A DNA stretch of 64,000 nucleotides, taken from contig BJOX01000044.1 of the NCBI GenBank assembly GCA_009731375.1, forward strand, positions 748,588-812,587, given 5' to 3'. Source of the stretch: Paulinella micropora. Its lineage: Eukaryota; Cercozoa; Imbricatea; Euglyphida. Made by a program: the position numbers and the translations under genes. A model generated the notes under the pieces. It did no database searches, was not told the DNA's origin, and worked only from the letters and a program-made list of their open reading frames with translations. Below, piece after piece: positions 33,807 to 43,226 of this stretch. Position 1 is the stretch's first letter. Every line of letters starts with the position of its first letter.

Positions 33807-35431
33807 TCAACCGGTGCGCTTACGCTTGCTTTTGGCAGGCTTTCCGTACTGTTTGTGCCAGGCGTAGCATGTGCGTCCTGCAACGTTGCACAGGGGCATG
33901 TCAGGGCCGCATGTCGCGCAGAACCACTCGGTGTAATTCACCTTTTTTTCTGGATAGGCATACAGACACACACGACATCTACGCCTCTTCGCCCTCTCCG
34001 TACTCTCCCTAAATGCCTCACCTGCCTCCCGCTTCTTCTTAAGTTTGTCCCCCTGGACCGTGGGCCCGTACCTGGACAGCAATATGCATGAGGGGGGTTT
34101 GGGTCAACCCTACCTTCTACCGTACGGGGGATGGGGTGGGGGGGGGGGGGGGGGGGNNNNNNNNNNTTTCAGCCTCGGTCACCTGTATCAACAGCTGTTT
34201 GGCAAGCAGGCTTTTGAAGTGGCCTGGCCTGCCATCTCCTTTCATTAAATGAAGGTTGGCCAAGACTGTCATCGAAAATTTCAGGTAATGCCTGTACGCA
34301 TTCGTGATAATAAAATCTAGTAAAATAAAAAAAATCTACTTTCACCCAGCTATGGGTGGCAATAGCTAAATTAAGGCGATTAGACCCGTGACAAGCGGAA
34401 TTGAACATATCTACCGCGTCCAAAGCTGAATAATACAAGGCCACGGCCTGGCAGCGCGGAACCTGTGGCATAGACTGTGAAAAAGGAGCATTCCGAGGTG
34501 TACCCGCCAAAGTAGTAGAGCAAGTGGCAATAATTTGCTGCTGATTATGGTCGTTTTGGTTGACTGTGAGCAGCTTTACCCATCCTTTTCGCATACAGCT
34601 GAGGCTAAATCCCCCTTGCCCCCCCCCCCCCCCCCCCTCCNNNNNNNNNNAGTCTTCACCACGCCCACAAAATCCAACCCCATGTGCTTCATCTCCATGG
34701 CAGTTTTACAGACGCAAACCACGAATCCCCGACAACAATGCGTCCCGTACCCCACCAGGGCTTAGTTAATCGTAAGTAGTGGCGGTGGTAACCCCCGGAG
34801 CTGCTGCGAGCTCTTTTTGCCTATCCCTCGACTGCCCCTCCACCATTTCCATGGCGATACAGATCCCAGACTCCACGTCACACACCGTTTGGTACTCCCT
34901 TCCAACAGGGATGGGCTTCCTTGGGACCACCCTTTGCCCAGGCATATTATCTTAGTATACTGACCCATGCTTTCGTCCACAGTAATAACCACCACCCCCC
35001 CCCCCCCGGCACCATGGACAACTCCGCCTTCTTACCAACCGCCTCTGCAAAAGCACGAACAGGGAGAAAAGGGTCTGCATCTGTAGGGGGGGGGGGGGGG
35101 CAACCCTTAGGCACTTCAAAATTGCATCGAACCGATTGAGGACCATTAACTTTCCAAAATCATCCCCCGGTAGTCCATCTGTACCCAATTCACTCGTTTT
35201 CGACCTATGGCACCGTCTGCGGCCCCTATCGGCAAGGAAATCTTTATAAGTATGCCCAAAAGACTCCAAAACTCTGTCTCTGTTAATGGGACTCTCAACC
35301 GGGGGTACTGCTCCTTCGCCAGCTCTGCAGAAGTGAGGGTCAGTATAGATGAGATCATTGAAGTCGGAAAAAAATGCATAAAGTGTCTACAAACACAACA
35401 AAAAACAACAACAAAAAAAAAGAAAAATAAA

Positions 35432-35467
<36 letters not shown>

Positions 35468-36416
35468 AAAAAGGCAAATCATTGGCTCAAAAATAGGTGG
35501 CAAAGTGGACACCATGATTAACAAAAAAGCAACAACAAAAACAAGTCTTGAAACTTTATTTTCTCTCTCAAATATCTCTGCAAATACAAAACATAATTCA
35601 AAAAAAAACAAAACATAGAAAGATAGAAAAAGCGTTGGGAGTGTGATGCTAACTGGTCCAGGAATAGTGAAAAAGCAAGAGAAGAAGGAGAGAATGAGAG
35701 GAGAACGAGAGAGGGGCGACGTCGAAAAGCAAATCCATGGTCGACTTCGCCTTGTGTCGAGGGCGATCGCTGCTCCAGTCGACGGTCTGGGGACCCAACA
35801 CCCATTCAAATCCCTTTTGCAACAGTTTTGCTTTCTCCTCCTCTACTTCCTAGGGTGTGTAGGGGCTGGGGTTGTACACGGGGGGGGGGGNNNNNNNNNN
35901 GGGGGGGGCTTCATCGTCACCACCTTCCGCCTCCTCCTCGTTTTCCTCTTCTTGCACCTGCTCCTTCTTCTCCTCTTTTTGTTCTACCTCCTCCTCCTCC
36001 TCCTGTTCTTCCTCTGAAACCACTGCCTCCACCTCTTCTCCATCCCCATCAATGAACTTGTAACTCGACCCCCCCTGTGAGGGGCATGGTGTGCAACTCT
36101 TGATTCCCATGAAATAATCCTGGTCATCAAAACTCATGGTAACAAGAGCTTTTTGCGTTTTTGTTTTTTTTTCTTTCAGCTTCCCCAAAGCCATAATGTC
36201 CCGCCAAGCAGGATCACCGAATTTTTTCTTTGGCCCATGCCCTCCCAAACTTTGCAACAGGGATTGAAAGGGTGTCACCCACCTCCATCTTGGCTTCCAA
36301 AAAGTGCCAAAAAAAACGACTTCCCGTGGAAAAAAGGCAGCCTGAGGGTCAGCACTTTGAAAAAATAAAAAAAATAACTTCAACTCAAAGGACTGAGCTG
36401 AAATTTTACCAGTCAA
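33807..36416 (-). pseudogene. piggyBac-like transposase, multiply frameshifted
   Basis: Pieces on the minus strand run in order. First is an acidic N-terminal region (EEEQEEEEEVEQKEEKKEQ, about 36010-35930). Then ETEFWSLLGILIKISLPIG at about 35285, VITVDESMGQYTK at about 34985 (first catalytic Asp) and VVGDSWFASVKTAMEMKHMG at about 34715 (second Asp). Next come SALDAVDMFNSACHGSNRL, at the position of the usual GGVD motif, and FYFTRFYYHECV at about 34420-34270. Last is a C-terminal Cys-rich finger (CRVC, CATC, LC, CYAWH) at about 33980-33850. Each piece is in a different frame, with stops between, so the protein cannot be made. Some shifts coincide with C/G runs and gaps and might be assembly errors. 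The N-terminal Met is uncertain. Confidence 0.8.
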
Positions 36417-36599
36417 TTTTCCTACATTTTACTAGAGTTTTTTTCACCAAAACAGCTCCGGTTGTCTCAGGCACTAAAAAGCACTTGAAAAGTGGATGCA
36501 TATGCCGGCCGGCACCAGAGGATGGCGGCCGGCATCCTCAGGGACATAAACACTATGAGTTCGAAAAAGGGACTGGGACTCCAAATGTAACAAGACACT

Positions 36600-37120
36600 T
36601 GGTTTTACCCTTACAAGCTCAAGGAAAAATAGAATTTAATAATGAGCACATTGCTTGTTCAAGGCTAACCTCCACTTCAATAATATAATGGGAAGTCAGA
36701 ATTGAACCCAAACAAGTCAGAATTGAACCCAAACAACAAGCCAAAGGGAAAAGCCCGCAAGAAACGGAGTGTCCCTATGACCGGGTCAACTGACACGATT
36801 CGTTATGTCCGTAACCTGCACAAATGCCAAAACATACCTACAAACAACAACACATAAGTGCAATTTCCCTTATTTTGCCATAAATTCCCAGTCACGAGGA
36901 AAACGGTTAATTTCACTGAATTTTTATACAAATTTTCCTTATCCTTCAAACGGTTACTACATTTGTTCCAAAAGGTTCGGGTCACAACACTATTAACGTG
37001 GGAGGTAGTAATTAATAAGGACGCCAGCCTCAGGTGACAGCTTTGTGCAACTTACATCCTAACAACCTTCACCACTCAGATAAACTGCTAAGTGTAAATA
37101 TATAGGATTTACAGGCCTTA
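36600..37120. repeat. Block X of an X-Y-X'-Y' structure
   Basis: About 520 bp whose reverse complement is found at 37325-37805. Shared landmarks include TAAGTGCAATTTCCCTTATT, with its complement near 37545-37563, and GTCAGAATTGAACCCAAAC. It abuts the right end of the piggyBac element. Confidence 0.8.
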
Positions 37121-37324
37121 ACACCCACGGTATACTACATCGTTTTTACGCTATTGGTGTTTACGAGAATTTACTCTTGGAAGTAATTTCTTATTATTAA
37201 ATGTATTTTAAGGTGAATTCTTATTACATTTCCGGTTCTGATTAATACGTCCGGTTTTAATGTTGTATTAGGATAAGGAATATGGGAGGAAAGCTAGGAA
37301 GCTTGGATCCCATAGGACCTTAAA
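37121..37324. repeat. Block Y
   Basis: About 205 bp starting ACACCCACGGTATACTACAT. Its reverse complement, with some insertions, lies at 37806-38065. Confidence 0.8.
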
Positions 37325-37805
37325 ACCTGCATCTTACACTTAACCGTTTACCGGCGTGGAGAAGGTTTTTAGGATGCAGATTACACTATTGTGTAGCATC
37401 CATATTGCATAACCTCCCACATTAATAGCGTTGACCCGATCCATTTACAGCACATGTAGTAACCGTTTGAAGTTTTGGGAAAAGGTCACGGAAATTCCGT
37501 GAAATTTGGCATTTTTTCCCGTGACTGGGAATTTATTGCTAAATAAGGGAAATTGCACTTATGGGTTGTTGTTAGTCGTATGTTTTGGCATTTGTACAGG
37601 TTACGGACGTAACTGTGACGCATCGTGTCAGATGACCCGTGTCAAAGGGACACTCCGTTGACAGCGGTTTTTTCCTTTGGCTTGTTGTTTGGGTTCATAT
37701 CTGACTTCCCTTTCTACTTTAGAAGTGGAGGTTAGCTTTGAACCAGTTGTGTTCATTATTAAATTCCATTTTTTATTTCCTTTGAGCTCGTAAGGGTAGA
37801 CCTCC
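37325..37805. repeat. Block X' (reverse complement of X)
   Basis: Imperfect inverted copy of 36600-37120, roughly 75-80 percent alike by eye, with several small indels. Confidence 0.8.
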
Positions 37806-38065
37806 GGTCTTAATACAGGCCCTATGGGGTCCAAGCTTCCAAGCTTGAGAGTCCCTCATATCCTTTATCCGTCTAATACTATGATAACACTGAAGTTAAA
37901 ACCGGAAGTATTCTTCAACTTGAACCCGGAAATGTCATCAATAAGAATTCATCTTATAATACATTCAAGTTTAATATCAAGGAATCACTTCCACGAGTGA
38001 ACTTATGATTCCCGTAAAAACTAATAGCGAAATAACGATGTAGTATACCGTGGGTGTTACATTCC
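37806..38065. repeat. Block Y' (reverse complement of Y)
   Basis: Imperfect inverted copy of 37121-37324, ending ATGTAGTATACCGTGGGTGT. The order X, Y, X', Y' differs from a simple hairpin, which would end Y', X'. Confidence 0.8.
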
Positions 38066-38304
38066 AGTAGTGCAGTGCTATAGTTCCTGAGGGAGTTATC
38101 AAGTTGCAGTGATAGTACAAGCGGGTCGTTTCAAAATCATGACTGCCAACCGTTCGTTGGGAGAAAACCCTCGCGACTTCTGCAAACGGCGACCGGAACT
38201 CGGGGCGTCCCCCTCCTACCGGCCAACTGCTTCCCACGTAAAAGAATTTAACAATACTGAACAATTCCCGCCAGTCTAACTCAACCCCGTGTGCTCTTAC
38301 CATC
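38066..38304. other. Junction between the Y' block and the copia fragment
   Basis: About 240 bp of unique sequence. The copia RT homology begins around 38312. This is the left breakpoint of the proposed inversion. Confidence 0.5.
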
Positions 38305-39735
38305 TTGATGCTTTTCGCCCTAACGGTGTTCTTTGGCTTAGTCTTGTCAAAGTGGGACGTTGGCACCGCATACACAGAGGCGTCTGCAGCTGAGCAGGGG
38401 TATCGCCCCAGTTACATCGTTCCACCATTTGGTTTAGAAGAGCCGGGGTATGTGTGGGAAATGCTTAAAGCCCTCTATGGCCGACCGGATGCGGGCCGCA
38501 AATGGTGGCGGTACAAGCTAGTCCCGTTTTTAGAAGGTTTGGGCTTTAAGGCTCATGTCGCTTTTCCCTGCTTCCTTTGGCGTTGGCTACCCGGTAAGGA
38601 CAAACCTGACTTTGTGTTCGTGCAAGTCGACGACATGATGGGAGCGTTCAGTGGTAAGGATGTAGAAGCGGAGTTCTCAGCTGCCGGTAAGAAGGCCTTT
38701 AGGGTCTTTAAGCAAGAAGCACCGACAGGGGTGGTAGGCTTGAACATCGAAGATAAGGAAGGCTGTCGGTTAGGCCGTACGATCAAGATCTCTCAGGAGG
38801 ACTTTATAAAGGAGGCCGTTGAGAAGCTACAGTGCACCGGTCTAGCTACTGCCGATTCGCCGTGGTTGATGCAGGGAGTGTGAGCCGGTAAGCAATCCGT
38901 GTTGGAGCAGTTCTCGCCTCAGCATATCGTAGGTGTCCTCCTGTGGACATGCATTACTCGGCACGAGGTCTTGGGCCCACTAGGGGAGGTAGCCATCCAT
39001 GCCTCGAAGCCGGAGGTATTCAATTACCAGCAGGCCGAGCAAGTTGTGCGGTACCTCAGTGGTACCCGCACTAAGGGTATTCGCTTTACCAAAGCGAGCG
39101 GTACCCGCTTATTATCATGGGCCGATTCGAGCTGGAAGGGGACGCCAGAGGATCGCCGAGCGCGACTGGCGGGGTTCCATTTCTTTCTTGGCGGTTCTAT
39201 ACTGCCTTTCTGTCTCAAACGAAACGTGTCGGTGGCGCTTCCCGCGGACGCGGCTACGCGTGGGCGCGTGGAGGAGAAGGCGCGGGCCGCGAGCGACGAG
39301 CTGGTGGCGGCGGCAGCCGGGAGCGGGGATCCTCAAGTGGCGATGGCTGGCGCGCGTCTGGTGCCTGCGGCCCCGGAAGCCTCCTCGTGTGAGGCTGAAG
39401 TCTACGCCATGGTGGAAGCATACCAGGGCCAAGATAAAATCATTAACTTTGTACAGGGCATCGCTGGGGGGCGTGTCGCCGACGCGCTGGGGCCGTACGG
39501 GTGGGGGCAGCCCCCCATCCTGTACGGCGACAACCAAGGCGCTCTGGATCTTTCTGATACAAATGTATTTTCTAGGAAGCTCGGGCACGTGGACCTGCGC
39601 TGCGCCATCGTGAACCAGAAGGTGGACGCTGGGCTCGTGGTCAACGAGAAGGTGGCGTCGGGAGACAACATTGCCAACATCAACGCAAAGCCGCAGCGTG
39701 GGTGCCCTACCTTCGACGGGTGCGACCCGTCGCGT
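38305..39735 (+). pseudogene. Ty1/copia reverse transcriptase (3' part) and RNase H
   Basis: RT starts abruptly inside the domain at ALTVFFGLVLSKWDVGTAY (motif A Asp at residue 18). It has KALYGRPDAGRKWW and motif C VQVDDMMGAF (Asp109-Asp110). A TGA at 38881-38883 interrupts it in frame, and the same frame resumes at LEQFSPQHIVGVLLW. Copia RNase H motifs follow: RYLSGTRTKGIRF, SWADSSWKGTPEDRR, then SSCEAEVYAMVEA, PPILYGDNQGALDLS, KLGHVDLR. About 50 extra residues (ADAATRGRVEEKARAASDEL onward) lie before the EAE motif. The N-terminal RT half, integrase, protease and gag are missing here but are present on the minus strand at 60413-63949. Confidence 0.88.
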
Positions 39736-40073
39736 CGGACTAGACCTGATCCGGCTCCATCTTTCGATCTATCTGTCTGCCCATCTATCTGTATACCCTT
39801 CCCTCTATCACGGAGTGCGACTCTGCACTGCGGGCGGCGGTTTGGCGTGGCATGAGACTTTCTCCAACGATTGGGACTTCCTACTACGTGGACTTTGGGT
39901 AGGACTTTTGTTAGGTTCCCGGCAGTCCGGGGATAGATATTAGAAATTAGGTGACTAGATTGCTGAACTCCACAAGCTGTGGAGACGTAGGCTAGCGCCT
40001 CTGCTTTCGCTTAGTCTTATTTTGTGCACTGTTGTGCCTGTAGCGCTTTAGTTGATATAGTGCAGCTATGTAG
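39531..40073. repeat. Left copy of the 543-bp direct repeat flanking the giant LINE
   Basis: Runs from CAACCAAGGCGCTCTGGATC (inside copia RNase H) to GTGCAGCTATGTAG. The right copy at 59614-60157 differs at only about seven sites by eye (for example GGCGTCG versus GGTGTCG). The giant LINE fills exactly the space between them. Confidence 0.9.
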
Positions 40074-40088
40074 TTTTTATTGATTTTG
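40074..40088 (-). terminator. 3' end of the giant LINE with polyadenylation signal
   Basis: The minus strand ends AAAATCAATAAAAA directly at the direct-repeat junction, giving AATAAA at 40081-40076 with only a five-A terminus. There is no long poly-A tail, as in R2-type elements. Confidence 0.6.
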
Positions 40089-41258
40089 CAAACATTATTG
40101 TACAATGAGAAAGACAGTATTCCCACCCAAACCCGTAGCGGTTGCAGGGTGCCGGCACTACGACCACCAACATCAGGGACACCGACGAAAACGCGGGTTT
40201 GATGGAAGGGGGAGCATTGGGCCTTGAGCGTGGCAGCCCGCTAGGGTCTGTTCGCAAACGGTCCGAAGACACAGATGCACGTCGTAGAGAAAAGAGAAGA
40301 GGAGAGAGAAGAGAAGAGGACAAACAACAACAAAAAAAAAAAAAAAGGGGGGGGGACCCCACCGCCATCATCACCCTAACTGCCTGCAAGGAAACCTAGC
40401 CCCCGACAGGTAAAAGTCAAATCATCCCGGGAGGAATCTCCATCGAGACGCAACTCCCAAATCGTCCCGTATCCGCTAGGCATCCTCGTCCAGACCGAAG
40501 CGGGACTCCCATCCAGGGCCACATCAAGTGCGGAACGTCGCAGGGACACCAATCCTACCTCGATCCGGCCCACGGGGATCCATCTGCATCGAAGAAAAGA
40601 GGGGTCCTGCAGGGAAACGTGGTCCAAGGCTAGAAGGATAGCTCGAGCCTGGTCCGTCCGTCCCCCCATGGAACCGTCCCCACCGTTGACCAGAAAAACT
40701 TCCTGGCCGCTGAGTTTGAAAATTTTAACCAAGCCCTTCGAGAGAGAGAAGTCAGAAGAAGATGAAAAGCCTAACCTTCACGTGCCCTTCTTTCCCATGG
40801 CCATGCAAATCCCTGAAAGGGGAGACACAGACAGGGCGGAGTACCTTCCCAGTGACTCTGAGCGGGCGGAGGCTCGGTCGGGAGAAAGAGATGAGCGGAA
40901 GGCTGGATGGGGGGGGAGAGGAATTCAAATCTAAAGCCAGGGTTAGGCCCCTTTGGTTCCGTGGCCCCGAGGAATGGTGGGAGTCGATGGGGAGTCCAGG
41001 GTGAGAGGAAAGGAGACTCCATAGGCGGGCTGGTGTGCCAGTGGGTCGTCTGACTTGCTGGTAGGCTAAGCTGGCCACAGGAGACCCTCTTCTCCCACAT
41101 CTACGGGATCGGTGCGTTGGACTTGCGTCTCCCCTAGGACTCTGCTTCGGTGGGACTCCTTGGGCCCCTTGAGGACACCCTTTTGCGACTCTCTGCCCTC
41201 CTCCCGCCTCTGGACCGGACATCAAGGGGGAAGAGGCACGACGACGGAGCAAGCCCAC
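40089..41258 (-). other. 3' region of the giant LINE
   Basis: About 1.2 kb downstream of the RLE ORF stop. It includes a T-run (A-run on plus, 40332-40347) next to C8, and a 118-codon ATG frame (separate entry). A 168-codon frame at 41258-40752 starts with GTG and overlaps the antisense composition of the region, so I regard it as chance or as displaced C-terminal sequence after a frameshift at the C-run near 41265. Confidence 0.5.
40376..40732 (-). CDS. Hypothetical 3' ORF of the giant LINE
   Basis: A 118-codon ATG frame (MVKIFKLSGQEVFLV, then DQARAILLALDHVSLQD) on the LINE sense strand, downstream of the RLE ORF. The composition is protein-like. No domain is recognised. It may be a short accessory ORF or chance. 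Confidence 0.35.
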   Translation of the reverse strand: MVKIFKLSGQEVFLVNGGDGSMGGRTDQARAILLALDHVSLQDPSFLRCRWIPVGRIEVGLVSLRRSALDVALDGSPASVWTRMPSGYGTIWELRLDGDSSRDDLTFTCRGLGFLAGS

Positions 41259-43226
41259 CTACTGGGGGGGGCGGAAGGGAGGGTCCGGGGGGGCTCCCGC
41301 AGGGAAGTGGTGAAGGAAGTTCCATGACTGGATGATGTGCTCGTGGCAGATCTTTGTAAGGCCCTGGTAGATCCGTTGCGCGATGTTCTTGGAAAAATGG
41401 AGGCACAGATCGTCGAAAGAGGTCTGGGAGATGTAGCCTCTAGCGCCCATAGCGATAACTAGCAGGTTGGTAGTCATAGGTCGGCCTCCAATGGACTGCA
41501 TTTGGATCGCTTCTTCGAGTGGGAGGTACCGGTGGTCATAGATGGCCCTCGGATTATAACCCCATGCCTGTCGGGATTTCCAAGGGATAGCTGGCCAGGT
41601 GTTGGGCGGGTCTTCTCCCCGAAACGCGTTTGGGTCCTTCGGTCGGTAAGGGGGGGAAATCCTGTGGCCATCTCGGTCCCAGGTATCCCGCCGCTCCTCT
41701 GGCGACTGTCTCGTGGGGAGACAAGAGTCATCTTCGCGTACCAGCCATTGATCCTCCCGGGTAGTGTAGTCTACCAGCGTAACGTGGTTCGATCTACGGG
41801 TGGCAGTGACCAGGAGATCTATCTTGTGGGAGAACCCCGGTCCCGCCATGTCTACCATTACCTGCGCGGCGGGGTGAGCGAAGGCAGAGGGGGGGGCCTG
41901 ATCAGAAGGGGGGGGAGCTCCCTCCGGGACGGGGAGAACCTCGTCAACGGACGGGGGGGGACTATCTTGCCTCGGTCGGGGGAAAGCACCCTCCTCCCCT
42001 ATAACGAAGACCTTGCGATCCGGAGCTATGCCATCGTCGTTATCTAAACGCTCCAAGCAGCTTCGGATCCACTGCCTGCATTTGGAGTGCCGCTGATCCA
42101 GGAGAGACTTGAGGGCCTCCGAGTGGAAGGAGGATTTGGATAGCAAATAGTGGCTGATGCTTCCAGTGACCTTGCAGCCATAGGGGCAGGAGGTCGAGGT
42201 GGCGCCCTTGGAGATCACAGTGCTAATTCTAGCCGGGGTGGGCCAGACATCGAGCTGGCATTTTAGTACGATGGCTACCTCCCTCACCGAGAGGCCGCCG
42301 TTGGGTTGGAGGAACTGGTTGGTGATGGCCTGGAAAGGCTTGCGTATTTCAGAACGGATCCCCCATGTTAGGCCAAAACGGGGCGCAGCCTTTAGTTTAT
42401 TTGCGTCTTCCGAACACCTCTGTCGAAGCTTCCATAAGTTGTAGGACGCCCAATTCTTCTTGACTAGGGCGATGGCTTGGTCTACTGTCCCCGGAGCGAC
42501 CGTTTCCTTGGTGAGAAAGTTAGTGACGGAGATAACAACTGGGATTTCCAGAGCGTCCCATTCGATACGGGCTGGGGGAACGTCATATGCCTCCCTGAAT
42601 TGGGCGAGGCTGTGCTCCGCATCGGATTGCTGCTGTCGCCCTTCTGGCCATGAAGAGTCACTAACATGTCCGGGAGGGATGCGAGGGTTTATGCCGATGC
42701 CCAGTGCTCTGCAGGCTCGAATCCAGTGAAGCACCATAAGTCCGTCGCGGCGGTCCTCCTTGATCAGGTGCAGGTGCCCTTGCCATCCTAGGAAAGGCTG
42801 GTCTGGAGGGTCAGGAAGCTTGGGGCACTGCTTGTTGATGTCCTCGGGCATGGGGGCCTCGTCCTTGAGTGCTCCCCTATTCATAGCGTTAACAAACCGC
42901 GGGTAAAAGGCCGGGATGATGCAGTCAGTGGGGGCCTCGACTCCGTGGAACACCGAGTGCATTCGCCAAATGTCCGGCGGGTGGAGTGGTGGATAAATCG
43001 GTGGCGGGCGTGGTCCGCCATCCCCTGCCCATCGGAACAAGAAGCGAGTGCTGGGCGGCTGTTGGGTGCGTGAGCCGCCGGAAGCAGTTCGGCGACCACG
43101 GAGGGGGGGTCGCTGAGGGCACAGATCTCCGTTCCTGGGGAAGTAGTAGTCCCATGCTAGGCGTAGATGTGCGTCGACCACATATTGAACGTATGGGTCA
43201 GTCGAAAGGAGGCATTTGATGAACAC
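41259..43226 (-). CDS. LINE C-terminal ORF: Cys/His motif and restriction-like endonuclease
   Basis: A 655-residue frame after the RT. It begins in the thumb/C-terminal region (VQYVVDAHLRLAWDYYFP). CPYGC (residues 347-351) with His359 and possibly His368 matches the zinc-binding motif between RT and endonuclease in R2-type LINEs. HKIDLLVTATR (Lys468, Asp470) and HVTLVDYTT (Asp486) fit the K/RPDLV...VDVT core of the PD-(D/E)XK restriction-like endonuclease, which nicks the target for target-primed reverse transcription. It overlaps the RT frame by 29 nt in another frame. A C9 run at about 43276 is the likely shift point and may be a sequencing error. Confidence 0.75.
   Translation of the reverse strand: MFIKCLLSTDPYVQYVVDAHLRLAWDYYFPRNGDLCPQRPPLRGRRTASGGSRTQQPPSTRFLFRWAGDGGPRPPPIYPPLHPPDIWRMHSVFHGVEAPTDCIIPAFYPRFVNAMNRGALKDEAPMPEDINKQCPKLPDPPDQPFLGWQGHLHLIKEDRRDGLMVLHWIRACRALGIGINPRIPPGHVSDSSWPEGRQQQSDAEHSLAQFREAYDVPPARIEWDALEIPVVISVTNFLTKETVAPGTVDQAIALVKKNWASYNLWKLRQRCSEDANKLKAAPRFGLTWGIRSEIRKPFQAITNQFLQPNGGLSVREVAIVLKCQLDVWPTPARISTVISKGATSTSCPYGCKVTGSISHYLLSKSSFHSEALKSLLDQRHSKCRQWIRSCLERLDNDDGIAPDRKVFVIGEEGAFPRPRQDSPPPSVDEVLPVPEGAPPPSDQAPPSAFAHPAAQVMVDMAGPGFSHKIDLLVTATRRSNHVTLVDYTTREDQWLVREDDSCLPTRQSPEERRDTWDRDGHRISPPYRPKDPNAFRGEDPPNTWPAIPWKSRQAWGYNPRAIYDHRYLPLEEAIQMQSIGGRPMTTNLLVIAMGARGYISQTSFDDLCLHFSKNIAQRIYQGLTKICHEHIIQSWNFLHHFPAGAPPDPPFRPPQ

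Larger units (their letters stand above)
33555..36560 (-). mobile_element. Decayed piggyBac-type DNA transposon
   Basis: A broken piggyBac transposase on the minus strand is bracketed by related ends. The left end has the perfect 18-bp palindrome GGATGCCGGCCGGCATCC (33582-33599). The right has GCCGGCCGGC and GGCGGCCGGCATCC around 36500-36540. Inward of these, both ends share CCA-TTTTCAAGT-like sequence in inverted orientation, and outward TGTNTATGT. The TIRs are imperfect, and no clear TTAA target duplication is seen. Four 10-N gaps sit beside C or G runs. Confidence 0.7.

Noticed and set aside
37977-38375. 132-codon minus-strand frame spanning the Y' block and copia start
   Set aside because: It crosses a repeat boundary and is antisense to copia RT, so it is a chance frame.
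38305-39735. Plus-strand copia fragment as an independent truncated element
   Set aside because: Not excluded, but the two fragments meet at the same point of RT without overlap, which makes one element split by inversion the simpler reading.
39531-40073. The 543-bp repeat as copia LTRs
   Set aside because: It starts inside the RNase H coding region, so it cannot be an LTR as a whole. Part of its 3' side might include LTR sequence.
40752-41258. 168-codon frame after the RLE ORF as a separate gene
   Set aside because: It starts at GTG, is Ser/Pro/Arg-rich and overlaps alternative frames. It is more likely untranslated or frame-displaced sequence.
41502-42047. Plus-strand frames within the LINE (for example 181 codons at 41502, and others at 43973, 51313, 49798)
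   Set aside because: They are antisense shadows of the LINE ORFs in GC-rich DNA, with no recognised domain.
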